DNA of 64,000 bases from Bacteroidota bacterium (GCA_018268195.1 JAFDWZ010000026.1:1-64000); one strand, 5' to 3'. Positions 26,991-36,394 are shown, counted from the stretch's first letter. Notes: a model not told the origin generated them from the letters alone. Made by a program: numbers and translations.

Positions 26991-28295
26991 ATGAGGAAAC
27001 CAAAAATTTTGATGTTAGGTTGGGAATTTCCACCTGTTATAAATGGCGGCTTGGGTGTGGCTTGCCACGACTTATGCCTTGCTATGGCTAAACATGCCAA
27101 GGTGACAATGATTATTCCAAAGAGTAACCCTGAATTTGTTGTTAAAGATTTGAACCTGATAGGGCTCAATACCATTGATTCGCGTACTTTAAAACAAGTA
27201 AACTATAAGGATGAATATAAAACTTTTGAAGATGTACATTTTATCCCTTCAGAGTTAAATCCCTATTACACCGAAAGAAAAAACACTTTTGCTATTCCTG
27301 CTGCTGATATCAACAGCCAGTATATGAAAGAAGTGCGCATTGGTCGCAAACAGGCAAAAGTGTTTCACATTGACGACCTCTATGGCGGTGATGTGATTGA
27401 AAAAGTAACCGTGTTTGGCGAACTTGCTTCAATGCTTGCACAAACACTCGACTTCGACATTATACATGCACATGACTGGATGACCATGCTTGCCGGAATG
27501 GAAATAAAAAGGCTCACCGGTAAACCTTTGGTAGTACATGTACATTCACTGGAAGTTGACCGTGGCGGTGTAAACAGCCAGGGGTGGGTTTATCAGATGG
27601 AAAAGCGCGGTATGGAAGAAGCTGATCTGCTCATGCCGGTAAGTAATTTTACCGGAAACATCATTAATGAATATTATGGAATAGATTACCGCAAAATTTT
27701 TCCTGTACATAATGGCATTCGTGAAGTAAAACCGTTTCGTACAAAAAGCCCTTATGAAGAAAAAACCGTATTGTTCGTAGGGCGACTTACCCGTCAGAAA
27801 GGGCCTGAATATTTTGTGGATATTGCAGCCAAGGTGCTCGAAAAAAATCCGAACGTGCGATTTATTATGGCAGGCACAGGCGATATGCAAAACCGTATTC
27901 TTGAAAAAGTTGCTCAGAAACAAATAGGTCATCGTTTTCATCTGGCTGGATTTCTGGGACTTGACAAGGTGCGTTATTTACTTTCTATTGCTGATGTTTA
28001 CTGTATGCCCTCGGTGAGTGAGCCTTTTGGTTTGTCGGCAGTAGAAGCTGTGCAATTCGATATTCCTGCTGTCATCAGCAAACAGTCAGGCGTTGCCGAA
28101 GTGCTTTCAGGAGCGTTGAAGTTTGATTTCTGGGATATCAATCAGGCCGCAGAGTACATTTTAAGTGTAATCGAAAATAATATTCTGCATGAACAAGTAA
28201 CCGCTGATGCACAAAAAGATTTGAAAAACATCAGCTGGGACATTGCCGCCAACCGTGTGATGGAAGGATATAAAAAACACAAACTGATAAAATAA
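26991..28295 (+). CDS. Glycogen/starch synthase-like glycosyltransferase
   Basis: The protein has 434 residues from the ATG at 26991 (MRKPKILMLGWEFPPVINGG); an ATG at 26970 is also possible. The N-terminal half looks like the GT5 starch-synthase catalytic domain (GGLGVACHDL, IIHAHDWMT). The C-terminal half is GT4/GT5-like (LFVGRLTRQKGPEYF, then SVSEPFGLSAVEA with the E-x7-E pair). It probably adds alpha-1,4-glucose to an intracellular glucan. The GH57 gene follows 88 nt later with its own -7 box; the two are commonly found together in Bacteroidota. Confidence 0.88.
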   Translation: MRKPKILMLGWEFPPVINGGLGVACHDLCLAMAKHAKVTMIIPKSNPEFVVKDLNLIGLNTIDSRTLKQVNYKDEYKTFEDVHFIPSELNPYYTERKNTFAIPAADINSQYMKEVRIGRKQAKVFHIDDLYGGDVIEKVTVFGELASMLAQTLDFDIIHAHDWMTMLAGMEIKRLTGKPLVVHVHSLEVDRGGVNSQGWVYQMEKRGMEEADLLMPVSNFTGNIINEYYGIDYRKIFPVHNGIREVKPFRTKSPYEEKTVLFVGRLTRQKGPEYFVDIAAKVLEKNPNVRFIMAGTGDMQNRILEKVAQKQIGHRFHLAGFLGLDKVRYLLSIADVYCMPSVSEPFGLSAVEAVQFDIPAVISKQSGVAEVLSGALKFDFWDINQAAEYILSVIENNILHEQVTADAQKDLKNISWDIAANRVMEGYKKHKLIK

Positions 28296-28314
28296 GAGAT
28301 TGCAATAGAATTAC

Positions 28315-28322
28315 TATGTTTG
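28315..28322 (+). promoter_or_regulatory. -7 box for the GH57 gene (TATGTTTG)
   Basis: An exact TAnnTTTG match about 62 nt before the GH57 start. The nearest upstream TTG is only 12 nt away, shorter than the usual spacing. Confidence 0.4.
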
Positions 28323-28383
28323 AAAAAAATATTGCACCACCCTTTTCAGTATAAACGATTCATCAGATAAAAAAATATAAACT

Positions 28384-29649
28384 ATGCCGTCTGTTTGTTT
28401 TTATTTTCAGGTACATCAGCCATTTCGCATCAGACATTACAGCGTGTTTGATATAGGCAAAGACCATTTTTACGAGGATAGCGAAAAGAATAAATGGATT
28501 ATGGACAAGGTTTCAGAAAAATGTTACCTGCCTGCCAATTACAAAATGCTGGAGCTGATAAAACGTCACAAAGGAAAGTTCAAAATTTCTTATTCACTGA
28601 GTGGAACGGTGATTGAGCAAATGGAACTTTACAGACCTGATGTGCTGCAAACATTTGTTGACCTGGCAAAAACAGGTTGTGTGGAATTTCTGTCAGAGAC
28701 TTATTATCACTCGCTTAGCTTTTTATATAACAAAGATGAGTTTGTGCGACAAGTAAAAGCACATGACGAGCGCATAGAACATTATTTTAAACAAAAGCCC
28801 AAGGTTTTCAGAAACACCGAGCTTATTTATAACAATGAATTAGCTGCATTTATTGAAAAAATGGGATATAAAGGCATATTGTGCGAAGGTGTGGACAGAT
28901 TGCTTCACGGCAAACATCCTAACCATCTGCTAAAACCCGTAGGAACAAAATCTATAAAAGCATTGCTCAAAAATTACAGATTGAGCGATGATATTGCATT
29001 CAGGTTTTCAGACAAAAACTGGACTGAATGGCCTTTACATGCCGATACTTTTGCATCGTGGATACATAAAGTTGCAGGAAGTGGTGATGTAATTAATTTA
29101 TTTATGGACTATGAAACTTTTGGCGAGCATCAGTGGGAAAGCACAGGCATCTTTGATTTCATGGATCATTTGCCAAGAGAAATCCTGAAGCATCCTGATT
29201 TTAATTTCAAAACTCCTTCAGAGGTAGTTGATACCTATAATGCACGTGGTGTTTATGATGCACATGAGTTTGTAAGTTGGGCCGACAGTGAGCGCGACCT
29301 GAGTGCTTGGCTTGGCAACAATATGCAACAGGAAGCCTTGAAAAAAATATATTCCATCAGCGATGATGTGGTGGCCTCCGACAATAAAGATTTGATGGAA
29401 GTATGGGGCAAACTGCAAACCAGTGACCACTTTTATTATATGAGTACCAAATTTTGGAGTGATGGCGATGTGCATAAATATTTCAGCCCTTACAATTCGC
29501 CTTACGATGCCTATATATTTTACATGAATGTGTTTGCCGATTTTGAAGCTACCGTGCGCCCCGGAGCCGGAAAAAAATCAACTGCCAAGCGAAGTACTGT
29601 AAAAAAGAAAGCTCCCGCACGCACTTCGAAAAAGAAGGACTCGGAATAA
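28384..29649 (+). CDS. Glycoside hydrolase family 57 (alpha-amylase / 4-alpha-glucanotransferase)
   Basis: This 421-residue protein contains the GH57 conserved regions in order: HQPFR (11-15), EFLSETYYHS (101-110), FRNTELIYNNE (nucleophile E146) and FMDYETFGEH (acid D242). The domain fills about residues 1-385. The last 30 residues are a K/S/T/R-rich tail (KKSTAKRSTVKKKAP) with no fold, unusual for the family. No signal peptide is seen, so it acts in the cytoplasm on alpha-glucan together with the upstream synthase. It could hydrolyse, transfer or branch; motifs alone do not decide. Confidence 0.9.
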   Translation: MPSVCFYFQVHQPFRIRHYSVFDIGKDHFYEDSEKNKWIMDKVSEKCYLPANYKMLELIKRHKGKFKISYSLSGTVIEQMELYRPDVLQTFVDLAKTGCVEFLSETYYHSLSFLYNKDEFVRQVKAHDERIEHYFKQKPKVFRNTELIYNNELAAFIEKMGYKGILCEGVDRLLHGKHPNHLLKPVGTKSIKALLKNYRLSDDIAFRFSDKNWTEWPLHADTFASWIHKVAGSGDVINLFMDYETFGEHQWESTGIFDFMDHLPREILKHPDFNFKTPSEVVDTYNARGVYDAHEFVSWADSERDLSAWLGNNMQQEALKKIYSISDDVVASDNKDLMEVWGKLQTSDHFYYMSTKFWSDGDVHKYFSPYNSPYDAYIFYMNVFADFEATVRPGAGKKSTAKRSTVKKKAPARTSKKKDSE

Positions 29650-29754
29650 CTATTGCAGCGCATTATAGAGATGCAGATGCCGGTTATTTAAAAAGTTAAA
29701 TAATACCAAGTTGATATCTATTTAATTCAACGCTATCTATTAGAGCGTTTCCAT

Positions 29755-29762
29755 TACATTTG
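29755..29762 (+). promoter_or_regulatory. -7 box for the Fe-S oxidoreductase gene (TACATTTG)
   Basis: An exact TAnnTTTG match 24 nt before the ATG at 29787. Immediately upstream is an inverted repeat, AACGCT (29729-29734) with AGCGTT (29744-29749), which might be an operator. The in-frame TTG at 29760 overlaps this box and is rejected as a start. Confidence 0.5.
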
Positions 29763-29786
29763 TGCCATAACCATTTTAACTTAAAT

Positions 29787-31091
29787 ATGATTCAGGGAAT
29801 AGTTTTCACTCTCATATTGGCAGCAGGCATTTATTTTTTTGCCCGCAATGTGGGACGAATACGCAGAAATATTCTGTTAGGTAAACCGTTGGACCGTACC
29901 GACCGACCCGCTGAACGCTGGAAAACCATGTTGCGCGTAGCTTTTGGTCAAAGTAAAATGACGGTGAGACCCATACCCGCATTCTTTCATTTTATCATCT
30001 ATGCAGGTTTTCTGATTATCAATATTGAAGTTCTTGAAATAATGATTGACGGTGTTGTCGGTACGCATCGTGTGTTTTCATTTCTTGGACCAGTGTATGA
30101 TTTTCTCATTGGAGGATTTGAAATACTTGCGCTGCTCACCGTCATAGCCTGTGTGGTATTTCTTGCTCGAAGAAATATTTTAAAACTGAAACGTTTCTGG
30201 AGTCGCGAAATGACATCATGGCCCCGTAGTGATGCCAACATTATTTTATTTACTGAAATAGTTTTGATGTCGTTGTTTCTTACCATGAATGCAAGCGACC
30301 ATTTGTTGCAGCAGATGGGTGCTGAACATTACAAGCAGGCAGGATATTTCCCAATCAGCAGTATGCTGTCTCCAATGTTGAGCGGCATGAGCATTGGAGG
30401 ATTAATTGCGATTGAAAGATTCTGTTGGTGGGGACATATTTTAGGCATTATTGCATTTTTGAATTACCTCCCCTACTCCAAACACTTCCATATTATTTTG
30501 GCTTTCCCAAATACGTATTATAGTAAACTTACCCCTAAAGGTGAATTTACCAATCTTGAAAGTGTTACGCAGGAAGTAAAACTGATGCTGGACCCTTCGT
30601 TGCCTGCTCCACCACCGCCTGACACTCCTATTCGCTTTGGCGCAAAAGATGTTCAGGATCTTACATGGAAACAACTGATGGACTCCTATACCTGCACCGA
30701 ATGTGGAAGATGTACCTCTGTATGTCCGGCTAATATTACAGGTAAACTTCTGTCGCCACGAAAAATAATGATGGACACCCGTGACCGCCTTACCGAAGTA
30801 GGAAAAAATATTGATCAAAACGGAGCTTTTAAAGATGATGGTAAAACATTGCTGAATGATTACATTAAACCGGAAGAACTTTGGGCTTGTACTACCTGTA
30901 ATGCCTGCACCGAAGCTTGTCCCGTAAATATTGACCCTTTGTCAATCATTGTTGATATGAGAAGATATCTGGTAATGGAACAGTCTGAAGCTCCAACAGA
31001 ATGGAATGGAATGTTTTCTAAAATTGAAAACAATCAGGCTCCATGGCAGTTCTCGCCTGCTGACAGGTTTAATTGGAAAAATGAAGAGTAA
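29787..31091 (+). CDS. Membrane Fe-S oxidoreductase subunit (HdrC-like, two 4Fe-4S clusters)
   Basis: The protein has 434 residues. About five membrane helices lie in residues 1-240 with histidines placed as in haem-b-binding NarI-like domains. Two ferredoxin motifs follow: CTECGRCTSVCP (near 305) and CTTCNACTEACP (near 370). It resembles heterodisulfide-reductase-related membrane subunits that feed electrons to or from the quinone pool. The next gene (31296) encodes a CCG-domain Fe-S partner, a pair conserved in Bacteroidota. Electron donor and acceptor are unknown; acyl-CoA dehydrogenase/ETF-linked oxidation is one option. Confidence 0.85.
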   Translation: MIQGIVFTLILAAGIYFFARNVGRIRRNILLGKPLDRTDRPAERWKTMLRVAFGQSKMTVRPIPAFFHFIIYAGFLIINIEVLEIMIDGVVGTHRVFSFLGPVYDFLIGGFEILALLTVIACVVFLARRNILKLKRFWSREMTSWPRSDANIILFTEIVLMSLFLTMNASDHLLQQMGAEHYKQAGYFPISSMLSPMLSGMSIGGLIAIERFCWWGHILGIIAFLNYLPYSKHFHIILAFPNTYYSKLTPKGEFTNLESVTQEVKLMLDPSLPAPPPPDTPIRFGAKDVQDLTWKQLMDSYTCTECGRCTSVCPANITGKLLSPRKIMMDTRDRLTEVGKNIDQNGAFKDDGKTLLNDYIKPEELWACTTCNACTEACPVNIDPLSIIVDMRRYLVMEQSEAPTEWNGMFSKIENNQAPWQFSPADRFNWKNEE

Positions 31092-31295
31092 TGCGAAAAT
31101 AGATGTAATTGACAGTATGCAGTTATTAATGGTTGGTTTTTGTTTTAATATAAATTGAGTGATGAAAATTACGGAAATTTTTTCCTTTTAAAATGTACTT
31201 AAGGTATGATTTACTATAACCAATTAAAGTATTTACAAATAGCATCAACTGCCGAAAGCAAACTGCCAACTCTTTAACTTTAAACTTTAAAAAGA

Positions 31296-32081
31296 ATGAC
31301 ACTAAAAGTAAGAACCGTTCAGGACTTTATAAACAATGGCGAATCACCTGAAATACTTTTTTGGGTAGGATGTGCCGGTAGTTTCGATCAGCGTGCGCAG
31401 AAAATTACTCGTGCAATAGCTAAAATACTTAATAGTTGTAATGTTTCATTTGCAGTATTAGGAACAGAAGAGAGCTGCAATGGCGACCCTGCAAAACGTG
31501 CAGGCAATGAATTTTTATTTCAGATGCAGGCACTCATGAACATTCAGACACTGAATGGCTATAGCATTACCAAAATTGTTACCGGATGTCCACATTGTTT
31601 TAATACGCTTAAAAATGAGTATCCGCAACTTGGCGGAACCTATCAGGTGATACATCACAGCATGTTGCTGCAACAACTGATTAACGAAGGCAAACTGAAA
31701 GTTCAGGGAGGAAAATTTTTAGGTAAGAAAATTGTTTTTCACGACCCCTGTTATCTTGGTAGAGGGAATGATGTATATGAAGCACCACGTGATGTGATAA
31801 AGAAATTAGATGCAGAGCTGTTTGAAGCAAAACGTCATCGCGAAAATGCTTTGTGCTGCGGTGCAGGTGGCGCACAAATTTTTAAAGAAGCTGAACCCGG
31901 TAATAAGGAAATTAATATTGAACGAACAGAAGAAATTCTGGAATCGAAACCTGATTATATTGCCGTAGGCTGTCCTTTCTGCATCACCATGCTTAGCGAT
32001 GGAGTGAAAACGCTCAATAAAGAAGATACCGTAAAAGTGCTTGATATTGCCGAGCTGATAGAAAAAGCAAACGACCTTTGA
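31296..32081 (+). CDS. CCG-domain Fe-S oxidoreductase subunit (HdrB-like)
   Basis: This 261-residue soluble protein has the cysteine-rich pattern of the HdrB/GlpC CCG family: a first CCG-like domain (about 25-110, including TGCPHCF) and a second (about 145-245: HDPCYLGRGN, ALCCGAGGAQ, GCPFC). It probably forms a complex with the membrane Fe-S protein 204 bp upstream. That gap of AT-rich sequence holds no clear terminator or promoter. The stop codon lies 7 bp from the stop of the convergent asparagine synthetase gene. Confidence 0.87.
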   Translation: MTLKVRTVQDFINNGESPEILFWVGCAGSFDQRAQKITRAIAKILNSCNVSFAVLGTEESCNGDPAKRAGNEFLFQMQALMNIQTLNGYSITKIVTGCPHCFNTLKNEYPQLGGTYQVIHHSMLLQQLINEGKLKVQGGKFLGKKIVFHDPCYLGRGNDVYEAPRDVIKKLDAELFEAKRHRENALCCGAGGAQIFKEAEPGNKEINIERTEEILESKPDYIAVGCPFCITMLSDGVKTLNKEDTVKVLDIAELIEKANDL

Positions 32082-32088
32082 TTTTTTA

Positions 32089-33918
32089 TCAGCAGAAATT
32101 TTTCTGCCAGTAAGCAAGTGTGCACAACCTCCAGATAAGCACTGCATGTTGGTTGTTGCCTTTTCGGTATTCGTCCATCAGTGTTTTTATTTTCTTGTTA
32201 TTCAGAAAATCGAGTTTGCTGAAATCGGCATCTGTAAGTTGTGATAATGCACCGCGAAGCCATTTTACTTCTCCGGGAGTTACAAAACCTTTTTTATCTT
32301 TTCGCTTAACGATGGCTTCCGGCATTACCTCTTGCAAAGCCTGCCTCATCACCCACTTGGTGTATATGCCATTGGCTTTATCTTCATTGCGAAGCTTAAA
32401 TGCAAACTCTACCAAACGATGATCTAAAAATGGTACTCGCGATTCAACAGAGAAAGCCATGCTGTTACGATCCTCATACTGCAACAGTGTAGGAAGGCTG
32501 GTAGTAAACATCAGGTGATATAAAAAATTATCCGTGCAATTACCATCCACCTCGCCTAACTCGAAAGGTGTGCCTGACTCATTGCTCAGAAAAGGAAAAT
32601 AATGATGATATTCGAGTGTATATAATTGCTCTTCGTTTTTCAAAAGGCTGAGTATGCTTTTGCCAAAGTGGGCAAGCGTTTTGGTTACCGACAACTGTTG
32701 ATTTTTTGCTAACGAACCTGTAAGACTTATGGCCTTACCAATGCGAAATGCAGAAATTAGGTCGGCCACCATGCGATAAGCAGTGTGATTATATCCTGCA
32801 AGATATTCATCAGCGCCTTGCCCGTCAAGCACCACCTTGATATTGTTTTCTGCAATGAGTTTCATCAGAAAATACTGCGAAATAAAAGAAGAGCCTGTTG
32901 CAGGTACATCTGCATGATAAAGTGCATGATGAAAATGCTCTCTGATATTTTCTTCAGAAGGAGTAAAATAATGGGGTTGCAGTGAAGGGAATTTATCGCA
33001 TACAGCTTTTACAAATGGTCGTTCATCCACATCGCCTTTTCCCTCATAGTAAATGCTGAACGTTGAATAAGGCAACTTAGGTTGCTGATGCTGTACCATA
33101 CTTACAATGGCACTGCTGTCGAGGCCTCCGCTGAGGCAACTCCCAACAGCCACATCGCTGCGCATGTGCAACTTCACCGACTCATTAAAAAGCTGAAAAA
33201 AACGTTCTTTCTTTTCTTCTGCAGTTAAATTAAGATAATGGCCGGTCTGAATATTCCAGTATCGAAAAATTTTCAGCTCTCCGCTTTTTTGGTTGAACAA
33301 CAGATTGTGTGCTGCCGGCAACGCTTTCAGTTTACTGAAGTACGTTTCATCATAATAACTTGTCCAGCCCATTTGCAAACCACGGCTTACCTGCATGGTA
33401 TTGATGTCGTTAGAAAATAACGGACAAGGTTTTAAAGCTTTATACTCCGAACCGAAATAAAAAGCACCCGACTGATGAAGGTAATAAAATGGTTTGATGC
33501 CGAAGCGGTCGCGTGAGCAAAATAGTTCTTCATTCAATTCATCCCAGATGGCAAATGCCCACATCCCCATAAACCGGTTAACACAATCTTTTCCCCACTG
33601 ATGGTAGGCATGCAAAATAACTTCTGTATCACTCCTGGTCCTGAAATGCGCTCCTGATTTTTCAAGCTCTGATTTCAGTTCTAAATAATTATAAATTTCG
33701 CCATTGTAAACGATGGTCAGATGCTCATGCTGCATTGGCTGGTCAGCATCATGGCTCAGGTCAATAATGCTCAGGCGATTGTGACCTAAATACACATTGT
33801 TTTTTACAAAAGTGTGCCTTGCATCGGGGCCGCGATGTGCAATATTTTCAAGCATTACCGAAAGCATTTTATCTCCGTCAGTAATTTTATCATCAATAAA
33901 GCCTGCAATACCGCACAT
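32089..33918 (-). CDS. asnB: Asparagine synthetase, glutamine-hydrolysing
   Basis: This 609-residue protein has an N-terminal class II glutamine amidotransferase domain (nucleophile C2 in MCGIAGFIDD; RLSIIDLS; NGEIYNY), about 1-215. A C-terminal ATP-pyrophosphatase synthetase domain follows, with the PP-loop SGGLDSS near residue 265. It makes asparagine from aspartate, glutamine and ATP. Many Bacteroidota also use AsnB-like proteins in surface glycan or peptide pathways, but nothing here points away from amino-acid synthesis. It has its own -7 box. Confidence 0.93.
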   Translation of the reverse strand: MCGIAGFIDDKITDGDKMLSVMLENIAHRGPDARHTFVKNNVYLGHNRLSIIDLSHDADQPMQHEHLTIVYNGEIYNYLELKSELEKSGAHFRTRSDTEVILHAYHQWGKDCVNRFMGMWAFAIWDELNEELFCSRDRFGIKPFYYLHQSGAFYFGSEYKALKPCPLFSNDINTMQVSRGLQMGWTSYYDETYFSKLKALPAAHNLLFNQKSGELKIFRYWNIQTGHYLNLTAEEKKERFFQLFNESVKLHMRSDVAVGSCLSGGLDSSAIVSMVQHQQPKLPYSTFSIYYEGKGDVDERPFVKAVCDKFPSLQPHYFTPSEENIREHFHHALYHADVPATGSSFISQYFLMKLIAENNIKVVLDGQGADEYLAGYNHTAYRMVADLISAFRIGKAISLTGSLAKNQQLSVTKTLAHFGKSILSLLKNEEQLYTLEYHHYFPFLSNESGTPFELGEVDGNCTDNFLYHLMFTTSLPTLLQYEDRNSMAFSVESRVPFLDHRLVEFAFKLRNEDKANGIYTKWVMRQALQEVMPEAIVKRKDKKGFVTPGEVKWLRGALSQLTDADFSKLDFLNNKKIKTLMDEYRKGNNQHAVLIWRLCTLAYWQKNFC

Positions 33919-33954
33919 GGTGTTTTATGGAAATTTAATTAGTTTATTTCGTTT

Positions 33955-33962
33955 CAAAAATA
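33955..33962 (-). promoter_or_regulatory. -7 box for asnB (TATTTTTG on minus)
   Basis: An exact TAnnTTTG match on the minus strand, 36 nt upstream of the asnB start. A TTG on the same strand (33979-33981) lies 16 nt further upstream, close to the expected -33 distance. Confidence 0.5.
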
Positions 33963-34030
33963 GGTAATGATTATCAAGCAAAGCTGATTTTTTATCAGCA
34001 AAAGCTTTGTAATACTAAACTGTAGTCATA

Positions 34031-34056
34031 AAAAAACCGCCCTGCAAGCAAGGCGG
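34031..34056 (-). terminator. Terminator of the outer-membrane barrel gene
   Basis: CCGCC (34037-34041) pairs with GGCGG (34052-34056). On the minus strand the stem is followed by a T-run from the A-run at 34030-34036. It lies about 20 nt past the stop of the leftward gene at 34079. Confidence 0.65.
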
Positions 34057-34078
34057 CTTCTAAAAATTTTCAAACCGG

Positions 34079-34789
34079 TTATTTTCCTGTAGGTATGGTG
34101 TAAAGAATACCTAGGTTAATACCACCAAAAAGTCTGTTAGTTGATTTGTAGCTTGGTTCGTTAAATCCTTTATTACGATTTGCCCAAGATGTAGCCCAAG
34201 CATCATCAACTGAAAATGTTTTTTCCTTAGTCACATCAGTGAACCCATAACCAATGCGAAGCCCTGCTGTTAAGGTAATAGATTCACTGAGGTCAACATC
34301 AGCTCCAAAACCTATTAATACTCCAATGTTTGTTGCATTGAGAGAATTTTTAACATCTTTGTTTTTGTAACCACTACCTGAAGCATTCCTATCTTCTTTA
34401 GCTGTCGAAAGGAAACTAAACTGAGGACCGAATTCAAAATAAGCACCTTTATCACCACCTACACGAAGTAATAATGGAACATCCAAATAACGAAGCTTCA
34501 GTTTTGTAGAATAACTAGAATTTGAAATTGTACCTTCATATTTCTGGTTATGGCCGGTACGCATAATACCTAATTCCAAACCCAATTTGTCGTTAAAATA
34601 ATACTGAGTTTTCAACCCGAAGGAACCACCGAATGTCATGGCAATATCCAATTTATCATCTGCATCAAAAACGTTTTTATTCATCAGCCAGGTGCTGTTG
34701 AAAGCTCCACCCAGACCTACTTTGAATTTTTGTGCGTTTACGCTCAGCGCTGTCGCAACTATGGCAACACTTAGTAATAGTTTTTTCAT
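34079..34789 (-). CDS. Outer-membrane beta-barrel protein (porin-family fold)
   Basis: The protein has 236 residues from the ATG at 34789. An in-frame start further upstream would lie above the promoter and is rejected. A signal peptide (MKKLLLSVAIVATALSVNAQ) is followed by alternating hydrophobic strands with aromatic girdle residues (LKTQYYFNDKLGLELGIM, YLDVPLLLRVG, ITLTAGLRIGYGF). This matches the 8-strand OmpA-like/PorT-like barrel proteins common in Bacteroidota. No ligand or function can be assigned. It is divergent from fabG across a short promoter region. Confidence 0.85.
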   Translation of the reverse strand: MKKLLLSVAIVATALSVNAQKFKVGLGGAFNSTWLMNKNVFDADDKLDIAMTFGGSFGLKTQYYFNDKLGLELGIMRTGHNQKYEGTISNSSYSTKLKLRYLDVPLLLRVGGDKGAYFEFGPQFSFLSTAKEDRNASGSGYKNKDVKNSLNATNIGVLIGFGADVDLSESITLTAGLRIGYGFTDVTKEKTFSVDDAWATSWANRNKGFNEPSYKSTNRLFGGINLGILYTIPTGK

Positions 34790-34808
34790 CACTTTTGAAG
34801 TTAAGATA

Positions 34809-34816
34809 TATATTTG
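34809..34816 (+). promoter_or_regulatory. -7 box for the fabG-like gene (TATATTTG)
   Basis: An exact TAnnTTTG match 44 nt before the ATG at 34861. It lies only 5 bp from the opposing -7 box at 34822-34829, so the two promoters must interfere. Confidence 0.45.
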
Positions 34817-34821
34817 AGCCG

Positions 34822-34850
34822 CAAATGTAGAACTATTATTCAATTATCAA
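34822..34850 (-). promoter_or_regulatory. Full promoter of the barrel-protein gene (TTG-N18-TACATTTG on minus)
   Basis: On the minus strand TTG (34850-34848) is followed after 18 nt by TACATTTG (34829-34822). This matches the Bacteroidota -33/-7 consensus. The expected transcript start leaves a leader of about 25 nt before the ATG at 34789. Confidence 0.6.
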
Positions 34851-34860
34851 AATACTGTAT

Positions 34861-35607
34861 ATGAAACTACTTGAAAATAAGGTAATACTGATTACTGGCG
34901 CTTCGCGTGGCATTGGCCGTGGCATAGCATTACAACTGGCAGCGCACGGTGCACACGTGGCATTCACCTTTCTTTCTTCTCCTGAAAAAGGGCTTCAACT
35001 CGAAAATGAACTCAAAAGCAATGGTGTGAAAGCTAAAGGTTATCAAAGTGATGCTTCGCAGTTTGAAGCTGCTGAAAAACTCATCAATCAGGTACTTGCC
35101 GATTTCGGACAAATTGATGTACTGGTGAATAATGCCGGTATCACTCGCGATAATCTGCTCATGCGTATGACGGAAGAACAGTTTGACGAAGTCATTCGCA
35201 CCAATCTCAAATCGTGTTTTAATACTACCAAACACATTCAGAAATCAATGCTCAAACAGCGCTCCGGTTCTATCATCAATATCACTTCAGTAGTTGGCGA
35301 AAAAGGAAATGCAGGTCAGGCTAATTATGCCGCAAGTAAGGCCGGTATGATTGGTTTTACCAAATCTGTTGCCCTTGAATTAGGCTCACGCAACATACGA
35401 TGCAATGCCATAGCACCCGGATTTATTGAAACGGAAATGACGGCAGCTCTCGATCCTGCAACCGTAAAAGGATGGACTGATGCCATACCTATGAAACGCG
35501 GAGGAACAGTTGATGATATTGCCAATGCAGTATTGTTTTTTGCGTCAGACCTGAGTACTTACGTAACCGGACAAGTATTGCACGTAAATGGCGGAATGTA
35601 CACCTGA
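34861..35607 (+). CDS. fabG: 3-oxoacyl-ACP reductase-type SDR
   Basis: This 248-residue short-chain dehydrogenase has the NADPH motif GASRGIGRG (about 12-20), the NNAG motif, the catalytic serine in NITSVVG and Y-x3-K in NYAASKAG. Its C-terminus (GQVLHVNGGMYT) is typical of FabG, which reduces 3-oxoacyl-ACP in fatty-acid synthesis. It lies upstream of a methyltransferase and an NRPS-PKS megasynthase that lacks a ketoreductase domain, so it may act on that pathway instead of, or besides, general lipid synthesis. The next gene starts 9 nt after its stop. Confidence 0.9.
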   Translation: MKLLENKVILITGASRGIGRGIALQLAAHGAHVAFTFLSSPEKGLQLENELKSNGVKAKGYQSDASQFEAAEKLINQVLADFGQIDVLVNNAGITRDNLLMRMTEEQFDEVIRTNLKSCFNTTKHIQKSMLKQRSGSIINITSVVGEKGNAGQANYAASKAGMIGFTKSVALELGSRNIRCNAIAPGFIETEMTAALDPATVKGWTDAIPMKRGGTVDDIANAVLFFASDLSTYVTGQVLHVNGGMYT

Positions 35608-35616
35608 TGCAAGGTG

Positions 35617-36258
35617 ATGAAATATAATCCACCCCTCTACTTCCATTTTCTTACACCCGTTTACGACAGTTTATTCCGTCTGTTGCTGCCTTCTGAAAAA
35701 ATCAGAAAAACTTCAATTCAGTTGCTTGACTACGATATTCCGACAGATATTGTTGAATTAGGTTCGGGTACCGGAGCACTTACATTGCCACTTGCCAAAC
35801 AATTTCCTTCTTGCAGAATTTCTGCTGTAGATATTGACCGTAAATCAAATGCCATTCTTCATAAAAAAATATGGAAGAACTCCATTGGAAACGTGCAGGT
35901 ACAGGAGGCATTGTCCTACCATCTTCCATTTGAAACAGGCAGTGTTAGTGTCGTCTTTGCAAGTTTACTTTTTTGTAACCTTCCGCTTAAACTAAAGTAT
36001 GATACGATGCAGGAAGCCAAACGTGTATTGCACAAAAATGGAAAACTGCTGATTACCGAGTGGGGGCCGCCTCTGACATTGCTTTCTAAAACCGGATTTA
36101 TGGTTCTTAAAGCCATTGGCCGAAACAATATTACAGACCTAAGTAACGGAATGTTGCCCAATTACCTGAAAGCAAATGGTTTTACATGCTCTCAGAAACA
36201 AACCCTAAACACTTTGTTTGGCACCCTATATTTCTATCAGGCTGAAAAATTAACCTGA
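35617..36258 (+). CDS. Class I SAM-dependent methyltransferase
   Basis: The protein has 213 residues from the ATG at 35617; a GTG one codon upstream is equally in frame. SAM-binding motif I is VELGSGTGALTLPLA, followed by the acidic residue region AVDID and later motifs (VVFASLLFCNLP, GKLLITEWGPP). It resembles small-molecule or lipid methyltransferases of the UbiE/PmtA type. Its position between the SDR and the megasynthase suggests it could methylate the megasynthase product, but a phospholipid or quinone substrate is possible. A 136-bp gap follows with no clear terminator. Confidence 0.82.
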   Translation: MKYNPPLYFHFLTPVYDSLFRLLLPSEKIRKTSIQLLDYDIPTDIVELGSGTGALTLPLAKQFPSCRISAVDIDRKSNAILHKKIWKNSIGNVQVQEALSYHLPFETGSVSVVFASLLFCNLPLKLKYDTMQEAKRVLHKNGKLLITEWGPPLTLLSKTGFMVLKAIGRNNITDLSNGMLPNYLKANGFTCSQKQTLNTLFGTLYFYQAEKLT

Positions 36259-36394
36259 TACGGTGTTCCATTGGCGTAAATACCCTCCAATTCAGCCAAA
36301 ACTTTGAAAATGCTTTCCTGAAACTTATTATATTCGCTTCCGTACAATGTAACATAGTTATTACATCAGCCATTATTTTAAACCACCGGCTTCA

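Noticed and set aside
31222-31240. Second copy of the 55885 operator
   Set aside because: It shares a stretch like AATTAAAGTATTTACA with the operator region, but the right half of the palindrome is missing, so it is probably a chance AT-rich match.
34790-34843. Longer N-terminus for the barrel protein
   Set aside because: It would run through the promoter region and place 18 residues before a perfect signal peptide.
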